A stretch of DNA of 64,000 nt, taken from positions 1,094,501-1,158,500 of the forward strand of contig CAWZYM010000272.1 in the NCBI GenBank assembly GCA_963966185.1. The letters run 5' to 3'. Under the pieces are notes generated by a model that saw nothing but the letters and a program-made list of their open reading frames with translations, was not told the DNA's origin and ran no database searches. The DNA comes from Rhabditoides inermis (taxonomy: Eukaryota > Nematoda > Chromadorea > Rhabditida > Rhabditidae). Made by a program: the position numbers and the translations under genes. Positions 46,704 through 64,000 of the stretch are shown here, piece by piece (positions within the stretch are counted from its first letter, which is position 1; each line of letters opens with the position of its first letter).

Positions 46704-46960
46704 TCGTGAAACACTATGTGAAAGACTGTCCCTTCATGCAAAAACACTACCAACTTTACAACCGTGCATTGAGTGCCCTCGACTTATACTTTGCTTACTA
46801 CTGTATTAATTGACCAGATGTGCAAATATGTTTGTGCGTGTTTTCCCGTGTTTTTTTGTTTTGTTTATTCGTTTAGACGTGTTGTTAGATGGTAAGCGAG
46901 TATGGAATGCTATGCGGATATGATATATGTGTAAATAGAGCTAATGTGTATATTATTAGT

Positions 46961-46966
46961 AATAAA
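46961..46966 (+). promoter_or_regulatory. Polyadenylation signal of iPLA2
   Basis: AATAAA 257 bases after the iPLA2 stop codon, the first such hexamer downstream, within AT-rich 3'UTR-like sequence. Confidence 0.65.
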
Positions 46967-48031
46967 GAGTTTTTAACGAATGGCGGATGTTGCATTCTGG
47001 TTTTGTGAAAAGGATATTAGAGCAAGATGACTTCGTCAATCGAGTGTTGTAGGTGTGCTCGTGTCTGAATCAGCTTCCCCCTTTCATGTCTTTTTCTCTC
47101 ACGTGGATAGTTATTGTATAGTACTGCGGAATAGCCTATGTTTCATATCAATTTGGTAGACGTAAAATACCGATAAAGGCATAAAGTATTGCTCGCACTA
47201 AATTTTTGATCTCACTTCAGAACACCTCTTATGTTGTCCAAAAAAAAAGATTTTTAACAAAATAAAGTGTATGATCGTTAAAAAGTATGTTCAAATACTT
47301 ATTATAATCACTGGTTTATGATGACTTATTGTAATGATGACTAATTTATTATTTATACCACGAATAAATAAGTCAGTTTACCGAAAATTGCATTATGAAC
47401 GAAGAAAGCGTGATTCTACCCTTATTAAATCGTTTTGACAACCTACAAACTCATATATTCTTGTTCAAGACCCTTCCTTTTTCGTCTTCACAAGTTTCCC
47501 TCCTCCGAGTTTTCGAATCCCTGTCGATTCACCTCTGTAATCTAGCACAATATTAGCTCATCAGCTATGCTCACGTGGTTAGGAGAACGCAGGGAAAGCC
47601 CCGCCGTTAAGCTCATTTCCCCTTTTCATTGCGCCTTTCCTACCATCACGTGCAACGCACAATTACCGACGTCCGGCGACAGAGTGCAGACTTGCAGCTC
47701 ATCGGCTAGACTAGACACATCGGCAAGAGAAAGACTAGTGCCTATCTAAAGCTGATGAGTGTTATTGTGCGCTATAAGAACTGTTTGCGAGAAGCGAGTG
47801 TTGAATATGCATGTAGACCATTCATTATGAAGAGTTTCGATCGGATGACGGATGTTGCATTCTGGTTTCACGCTCTCGGGGGTGTGAATGAGAATGGGGA
47901 GAGTGGCGCGCGAGTGAATGCGATACGTGTCAGTATTGTGCGGGAAGGGATATAATCATCGGATATGCGAGACACACTCGCTCTCTCATCGATGACCGGC
48001 TGTGTGACTATGCGCGAGTGTAGACCGTATA
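46967..48031. other. Intergenic region between iPLA2 and the secreted-protein gene
   Basis: No exon series is supported. GCGGATGTTGCATTCTGG occurs twice (46983 and 47850), marking a short direct repeat about 870 bases apart. Confidence 0.45.
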
Positions 48032-48303
48032 GGCCCCATTATACGTTCACGCTGACGCTGACGCGACGCTGACGCTCCCGTGCAAAACATGCAGCTATTG
48101 ATTTCGTTGACGCAGCGTGATCAAAATCGATAGGTGCATCTTTAGGCCCCATTATACTTTCACGCTGACGCTGACGCGACGCTGACGCTCCCGTGCAAAA
48201 GGTGCACCTATCGATTTCGATCACGCTGCGTCAACGAAATCAATAGTTGCATCTTTTGCACGGGAGGGTCAGCGTCGCGTCAGCGTGAAAGTATAATGGG
48301 GCC
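48032..48303. mobile_element. One and a half copies of a MITE with GGCCCCATTATAC ends
   Basis: A complete copy at 48145-48303 has inverted ends GGCCCCATTATACTTTCACG and CGTGAAAGTATAATGGGGCC, with internal ACGCTG repeats and a large foldback centre. An incomplete copy at 48032-48144, truncated on its right, abuts it. The right end lies 14 bases before the acceptor used by the next gene. Confidence 0.87.
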
Positions 48304-48335
48304 TCATGAACCGTTTCAGCTGCTGTTCTTCCAGC

Positions 48336-50227
48336 ATGCGCGTGCTCGTTGTGCTGTTGACCATTCCCGCGGCGCTCCTCGCTCTGCCATTCACACTGCC
48401 CGCCGGCATGAAACAGGCAAAGGAAGTCACCGAGCTCGTGGTAAGTGGTAAGCACTCGTATTCTGAAAGACAGTCTGTGGACAGACAATTCGTATACAGT
48501 CTTGTCCATGCGAATCATTTTTCAGCCGATTTCGCTGTCACTCGACGATGCGGGATCGGCGGAGAAGTCGGACTTCTCGCAGCCGCTCATCCTGAAGAAG
48601 AACAAGAAGACCGGCAGGAGACCGGTGCAGGTGCGAATCGCTCTCTTTCTGTCTTTTTCTCTCTGTCTTTCTCTCTCTCTCTCTCTCATATTGACCTGAC
48701 AAGCGCGTATTGCTGAAAAAAATGTAGCGAAATGAGAAAGTGAACAGGGAGACGCTATCTAAAAGAGTTCGATCAGTGATCAGTCACATTCGGTCCAACT
48801 GCACTGCAGTGAACAATAGAGTCGATGCGCCACAAACGGTGTCGGTGACATCACGTCAATCCCATCAAGGCGACCGATCACTGATAACTACTCGAAGAAG
48901 CGCACTTTTCCAGCATTATCGGTAGTAGACGTGCATGTTAAAGTCGAGGCCAGACTCAGCCTCGTTGCTGGCGAAAAGATCGCCAGAACGTCCGCGCACT
49001 CCCACAATGATCCTGAAAAATGTTTTTGTACCATACAGTAGTACAGTACCCTCGCCATGAACTGTGGATTTCAGATCGTCACTCCGATCACTCGCGCGCC
49101 CGAACTCGCGCCGAGACAGTCCATGCAGGTGAGCGAGTTGCGAGATATGTGTACCGATGTGAGCGAGAAGAAACATGACTCAATCATTTCATTCGAAAAA
49201 CGCACTGGCACTGCACCTGCCTGATTTTTCTGTAATTGAATGTTTCTGGGGAGGCAAAGACACGAGTGAACTTTGGAACCTCGGATTTTGGTTTCGGAGT
49301 TTTCTGGGGAGGCAAAGACACGAGTGAACTTTGGAACCTCGGATTTACTTTGGAACCTCGGATGGCGTTACTACTACGAATTGCTTTGTTCTTTGCGTTC
49401 TTGCTATTTGTAGCGTGTACATTTTTATTTCCTGCCAGTGTGTGCTGATTTTTTTGTATCGCGTTTTTCCCACTGACTACAAACACAGATTGAAAACAGA
49501 GTGACGAGAAAAGAGGGGAGAGTGGGGGTAAAAATAGAATGAGGGTATGTATGGGCGATTGGGAGAGAGAGAAAGAGAAAGAAATATAATTAGGGCGAGA
49601 CAAAGAGGAACTGATTTAATATGCAAGATATATGGAACATGCATGCGTAATGAGGAATCGACGGATGATAGGACACGGAAGAGTTGATATGAGATACTTG
49701 AGCGTGACGCGAGAACAACAACAACAATGTATAGTACCTGACACTGTCTCACCACAGACGTTCAAACGTTCGGACAAGCAAAAACGCAAAAGGCAGCTGA
49801 AAAGTTTCGAAAGTCTGTGTCTTCACTGGCTGATTGAGAGAAATATTGAGTGAGTCGTACACATTAGGTGGTATTATTGTGATGTTGCTTACATTTCATA
49901 TTTTAAAGGATGTATCCGGACAATGTATTATTTCCTGATCTTCAGGATGGGGTCGCTTTCGTTCTCTTGAATGAAGACGAGTTTTTAAGTTCTGTTTGCG
50001 CAGAAAAATTGTCAAAAATGCAAAAATGTTAAAAGAAGGTTTCACTGACGAAAACAAAGACGACCCAACCTGAAGATCGGGTAAGATTACATTGTCCGGA
50101 TAAATCTTTTAACTCTTAACGCCACGATCACACGCCTCTCTTAGCTCCCATCGCACGCCAACTACGGGGTGCAGACGGTGCTGCAGACCAACCTCGTCGA
50201 CCACCACGGAAACGTGCTCAGGTGAGA

Positions 50228-50292
<65 letters not shown>

Positions 50293-50549
50293 TTCTCTCT
50301 TTCTCTCTTTCTCTCTTTCTCTCTTCCTCTTTCTCTCTCTCTCTCTCTCTCTCCCTCTTTTGTCGTTTTTCTCCCCATCGCTGTATCTCCTTTCTGATCT
50401 GTCTGCAGGACTCTTTGAATTGCAGAAAAAAACACAACCGATTTTCGCAAAATTGCAGGAACGTGATAGCGGTTCCGATTCGCGTCGCTGGAAGGAGAGA
50501 AGGAGAGCTGGACGCCAAGAAGAGGTAAGCTCCTTTCCCCCTCTTTCCC

Positions 50550-50610
<61 letters not shown>

Positions 50611-51302
50611 CTTCCTCTCTTTCCAGCACTCAATAATCTACGGTTAATCCCCAATTAATCCTATATCCTATATTGAAAATGTGTTCCGACAATAGACAGT
50701 AGTGACCGTGTGAGAGTTTCTCGTACTCGCTTTCAACAATACTGGGAATGAAGTCTATGTGGAAAGTAAACATTAGTAGAGTAAAACAACAGAATATATT
50801 TAGATATGGAGACATTTCTCGAAAGCCTTTGAGAGTTGCACGTGATTGCTGTAATGAGATGAAAGATGAAAGTAAACATGAAGAAGTGCTGGATTCTGTT
50901 ATTTGTGCAAGATATTAGATAAGCATAAGTGTTGGATAATTCTAATCTTCATCCGACTTTTGAGCTTTCATCAAGGATAACATCTGAAATGCAACAAAAA
51001 GAGGATTGAAAGTGAGTTTTCATAGGTTTAAGTGTTAGCAATTATAGCAAACAACACTATGCCTATGCAGTCGTATTCACACAACATTTTGATCAATGAA
51101 AAGTTGAAAAACAAGTCCAAAACATACTACTTACGAACAAATTGTGTGTTGCAAAAAAGATGCGGTGTAAGCTCTATGAACACCCTATTTGGCGGAAACA
51201 GCAAAAGTTGAAATTGTTTGCAGCGTGGCGACGTCGTCTCGCCTCGTCGACGACGAGGCGTCGGTCGACGTGAAGTTCGCCGCCCAACCCAGACTCCTCT
51301 AA
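48336..51302 (+). CDS. Small secreted protein, 6 exons, 161 aa
   Basis: Exons 48336-48440, 48526-48630, 49075-49128, 50145-50221, 50459-50524 and 51224-51302 join in phase to TAA. The ATG at 48336 is chosen because a CCGTTTCAG acceptor lies 16 bases upstream, as for a trans-spliced first exon; an in-frame ATG at 48306 lies before that acceptor. Residues 1-23 (MRVLVVLLTIPAALLALPF) are a clear signal peptide. The mature part is polar, with LILKKNKKTGRRPVQIVTP, YGVQTVLQTNLVDHHGN, VIAVPIRVAGRREGELDAKK and a short acidic tail. No Cys pairs, known domain or membrane segment. KK/RR sites could be cleaved, but no repeated peptide is present. Function unknown. The promoter region appears to consist of MITE sequence. 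Confidence 0.72.
49242..49345. repeat. Tandem duplication in intron 3 of the secreted-protein gene
   Basis: TTTCTGGGGAGGCAAAGACA followed by CGAGTGAACTTTGGAACC occurs at 49242-49286 and 49301-49345, with a third partial CTTTGGAACCTCGGAT at 49348. Confidence 0.9.
49914..50102. mobile_element. MITE with TATCCGGACAATGTA ends
   Basis: The left end TATCCGGACAATGTATTATT and, further in, GATCTTCAGG.TGGGGTCG are mirrored at the right (CGACCCAACCTGAAGATCGG, then TTACATTGTCCGGATA), about 45 bases of imperfect inverted repeat. There is no coding capacity. Confidence 0.85.
50229..50607. repeat. CT microsatellites in introns 4 and 5 of the secreted-protein gene
   Basis: (CT)n with TTTCTCTC variants at 50229-50354 and a second tract at about 50545-50607. 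ORFs of Leu/Ser or Arg/Glu over them are artefacts. Confidence 0.95.
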
Positions 51303-51574
51303 TCGAACACCAATCTCATCTCACGATTTCATGTTTCCGGCGACTTTCATTGTCCTCCAAACCTCCAGAGCATTCATTTGGCCTATCCCTGCACTATGAA
51401 CAGTTTCATTCGTTTTCGAAAACAACATTTCACGAATACGATAATATCCGTCAAATAATTGTATTATCTGTTTAACGTCATATATATTACCTAATAATAT
51501 ATTAATTCATCAGCACTTCCTGGTATGGTGTGATTTGGGTGCATAATAGAAAATAGATTATTCTCAGACTGAGA

Positions 51575-51632
51575 GAGAGGAAGCGATGTCCGATGTGTTG
51601 AAACTCATGATGACCAAAGACCAAACTCAAAA
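51575..51632 (+). CDS. Possible orphan first exon
   Basis: From the ATG at 51585, MSDVLKLMMTKDQTQK is followed by a GTTAGAAAG donor-like site. No downstream plus-strand exon was found before the kinase gene. It could be a distant alternative start of another transcript or chance. Confidence 0.2.
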
Positions 51633-51905
51633 GGTTAGAAAGTTCGCTTTCCATTCCCCAACAATTTTTGAACAACACGTGACAAGAGTGACGTAATTGA
51701 GATGAAGCCTATGTAGCTTGCCTAGCTACTTATGTGTGAACTCTGAATCATTCTGCTGCTCTTTTGCGTCTCTGAAGATGCCATAGAGTCGCAAACGATT
51801 CAGAGTCGCGAAAGATTGATTTGAAGGAGAGACTAGGCGAGAGACAGGACCATGTGCGTGTGTGAGGCTTGCATGTAACGCATTCATGTCTGCTGCAAGT
51901 GTGAT

Positions 51906-51957
51906 ACATCTCGAGTGCAACAGCACGATAATGTTCGTGCTGTTGCACTCGAGATGT
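51906..51957. other. Perfect 23-bp hairpin
   Basis: ACATCTCGAGTGCAACAGCA continuing CGA, a 6-base loop TAATGT, then the exact inverse. All 23 pairs match. It is not part of the CT/GA satellites just downstream. Confidence 0.9.
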
Positions 51958-52027
51958 CATATATATAACACTCTCTTCCCCTGAAGTATCTGCCTACGTT
52001 GAGACACGGATTCAATGGACTTCTACG

Positions 52028-52031
<4 letters not shown>

Positions 52032-52061
<30 letters not shown>

Positions 52062-52088
52062 TTCTCTGGTCTCGTGAGTCGATTATAC

Positions 52089-52141
<53 letters not shown>

Positions 52142-52229
52142 CCCAAGGACGGCTTGAATGCTTTATATCGATCCGCCTCCAGGCGAGGAGAGAAAGAGGA
52201 GAGAGCCCCTATTCCATGCGCTCTCTCAT

Positions 52230-52289
<60 letters not shown>
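52032..52289. repeat. CT, GA and CT microsatellite cluster
   Basis: Tracts at 52032-52058 (CT), 52092-52140 (GA) and 52229-52289 (CT). Because they alternate strand sense they could pair with each other in RNA. Confidence 0.94.
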
Positions 52290-52293
<4 letters not shown>

Positions 52294-52607
52294 TTCCCCA
52301 CCTTCCACCAGCCACTCCCTCCTCCCTCATATCTCTCATTCTCTCTTTCTCGCCAGAGCTAGTCCTATCCTATTTTGGTGTGAGTTCTCTCCACTTTCTC
52401 TCCGCCTCCCAATCCTCCCATCCGCCAATTATCGCGGTGTTCTCGTGTTTGTTCTGTTCTTGCATTATTTTCTCTTTTTTTCTCTTCGGATAGTTGTACC
52501 ACTGTCTCTGTCTTCCACGCCCGACTCCCGTAAACAAGCACTATAAACTAATAGTTAACCGACCATACGTCTTTGCCTCGATGAGTGTGACGCGTGCGTG
52601 CTTTAAA

Positions 52608-52910
52608 GGGAGTGTACACTCTGAGTTTCAAAGTTGAGTTAGCACCGGTATGCGAAAATATGATGAAAACTATGGAGTTTTGCCAGTATAACTATTTGTT
52701 GAAAATGCCGGCAAGTCGATGAAAATTGAGCGCAAAATGTGTCAAAATGCAGAAATTGGTGCCAATTGGTGCCAATTTTCAATGTTTGACATAACTTTTC
52801 ACAGACTTAAAGGTATCTCCGACACATAGTTGTATTGGCAAAAGTTCATCATTTTCATCCTATTTTCACATCCTAGTGTTAACTCAACTTCGAAACTCGG
52901 AGTGTACACT
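52608..52910. mobile_element. MITE with GGAGTGTACACTCTGAG ends
   Basis: Left TTTAAAGGGAGTGTACACTC and right GGAGTGTACACTTAA are inverted, and the first 60 bases at each side match imperfectly (GTTGAGTTAGCAC.GG versus GTGTTAACTCAAC). The end sequence and TTAA-type flank resemble the MITE at 40294-40839. Confidence 0.83.
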
Positions 52911-53324
52911 TAATAATAATAGTTTATCCATATTGTATCAATCATCAAACAGCACAAACATCATAGTACCGGTTAAGAACAAAGGGTAGTTGGGCAGAGT
53001 GATGACTGCGACAGAACCTTTTGACACCCAAAACGTGTATAGAAAAGGTCTGTCAATCTTAGAAACGGCTACAAGAACTTCTGAAGTTAGTAGAGAGAAA
53101 AAGCCAACTACGTCAGGGCACTTCGTCGCCAGAGAGCAGTAGAATTACATACGAGTGGGGTCATCTACAGTGAAACGTGAGCGGTTGTGTGTGAAAAATG
53201 ACATAAGTTTGTTTCTGAACTCAATCTTTTTGAATTGGCATGCTGTGGAAGCATCGAGAATGTTCCAGTATTTTGTAACTCGATATGTAACAAAACTCTG
53301 ACCAAGGGTGGTTCGCAACGCACA

Positions 53325-53696
53325 TCATGTGATTTTCAAACCATTTGAACGCAGCGAAGCAGATCTAGCATTCGGCAAAACAACAAGGAATGGATTTTCT
53401 GCTTTTATATGACCACGACAACGTGGCGACAGGTTGTACACGTCGCAGCTCCTCTTCACGCTCGTCTTCTCGATGCACTGCTCCTTGTTCTGCTCGCTCT
53501 CGTTGCGCACCTTCCATTTCTCCACCAGCGACTCCAACAGCAGGGCTTCTCGATTGATTCTCGATGGTTGCCGCCTGCGAGCGTCTCGGACCGCATCTTG
53601 ATCGTGTGCATCTGCTCGGCCACCAGCTTCTTTCACCTTCGTCAGTTCAGCCACCGATTCATAGTAGGCCGTCTTGTAATCGTCGGGTTCATGCAT
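53325..53696 (-). pseudogene. Coiled-coil-like coding sequence with two compensating frameshifts
   Basis: From the ATG at 53696 one frame stays open to 53325 (124 codons): it begins MHEPDDYKTAYYESVAELTK and ends with LLLESLVEKWKVRNESEQ, NKEQCIEKTSVKRSC and a 40-residue tail. Between about 53635 and 53547 protein-like sequence with strong C/G-ending codons lies in a different frame (KKLVAEQMHTIKMRSETLA, then NHRESIEK), implying an extra G near 53633 and a missing G near 53546. The joined protein would be helical and charged. This may be a decaying gene or a real gene with two single-base assembly errors. The family is not recognised. Confidence 0.4.
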
Positions 53697-54136
53697 TCTG
53701 CCGACGCAACCGCACGCGAGATGAAAGGAACGGGGAAAAAAGTTGTGTGTGTACTCTTTCGCGAAAAAAACGAAAAAAAATGGTACACACATACACAACT
53801 CCATGTCGTTTCCGCCAAGTGCCAACGCATGAATCATATATGATAGAGTGAGATTAGGTGAGACGGAGGGGGGGGGGGGGCGTAAACACGCGGCTACAGT
53901 GGCAGACGTGGTAGCGTGTGGTCGGCTGCTCGTGCGTGTATGTCTAAAAGCGTCATATCATCTGCACTCTGCTGTCATCGAATCATATCCACTGTTGCAT
54001 CTCTTGTTAGAAAACTAATCATTGTACATTCGGATTCGGACTACGGAAAAAATGATTATGTTCGCACTGTTTCATTTTGCGTGCTCTCTTTACATTGTCA
54101 CTGGTACGCGTCTAATCATTGCAGACCATCGCAGAC

Positions 54137-64000
<9,864 letters not shown>

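Noticed and set aside
50109..50654. ORFs rich in Arg-Glu or Leu-Ser near 50.1-50.7 kb (also 2.1-2.5, 4.1-4.7, 9.8-10.1 and 52.0-52.5 kb)
   Set aside because: Read-through of dinucleotide or trinucleotide microsatellites.
53409..53851. 144-codon plus-strand ORF with hydrophobic stretches
   Set aside because: Antisense shadow of the minus-strand coiled-coil-like sequence.

Overview
The window is nuclear DNA from a nematode. The evidence is many short GT-AG introns with TTTCAG-type acceptors, first exons that begin just after a bare acceptor (as expected for spliced-leader addition), two chemoreceptor-type 7TM genes of nematode-specific families (Srd-like and Srh/Sri-like), a supplementary-type nuclear receptor with a CPACAAFFRR recognition helix, and a nematode myoglobin-like globin. 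A truncated 28S rRNA fragment (22134-22530) has a D1 region that, from memory of nematode rDNA, looks more plectid-like than Caenorhabditis-like. The order is a guess.

Layout: 461-2475 globin (+). 4078-5608 Srh/Sri-like receptor (-). 6533-7640 non-LTR retrotransposon fragment (-). 7986-10139 complete 10-exon Srd-like receptor (-). 12839-14396 long-armed foldback element holding a two-exon 161-aa gene (-). 18295-19120 second foldback element. 19267-21759 nuclear receptor (+). 22134-22530 28S fragment (-). 23463-24763 unrecognised 202-aa gene (+). 25263-46703 ankyrin-repeat iPLA2 (PLA2G6-type) with about 34 exons (+), whose introns hold a dead RTE-type element, a 3.4-kb minisatellite of 65-bp units, a third foldback element and several MITEs. 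48336-51302 small secreted-protein gene (+) directly downstream of a MITE. 53325-53696 frame-disrupted coiled-coil-like sequence (-). 54137-end CaM kinase I (cmk-1) (+), whose C-terminus lies past the window.

The genes do not form one pathway. The most unusual content is non-coding. At least fifteen tRNA-like segments (pol III A-box and B-box motifs, degenerate cloverleaf) are scattered over 64 kb. In three places they lie near the inner ends of both arms of long inverted-repeat elements, so two tRNA-like promoters face each other across a loop. One of these elements carries a spliced, polyadenylation-signal-bearing cargo gene for a Cys-rich protein. I did not recognise this element type.

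All exon models were read by eye from splice signals, reading-frame phase and remembered protein families. No alignment or database search was run. For the main models the exon lengths sum to an intact frame: globin 160 aa, Srd-like 317 aa, nuclear receptor 404 aa, iPLA2 about 1115 aa, secreted protein 161 aa.
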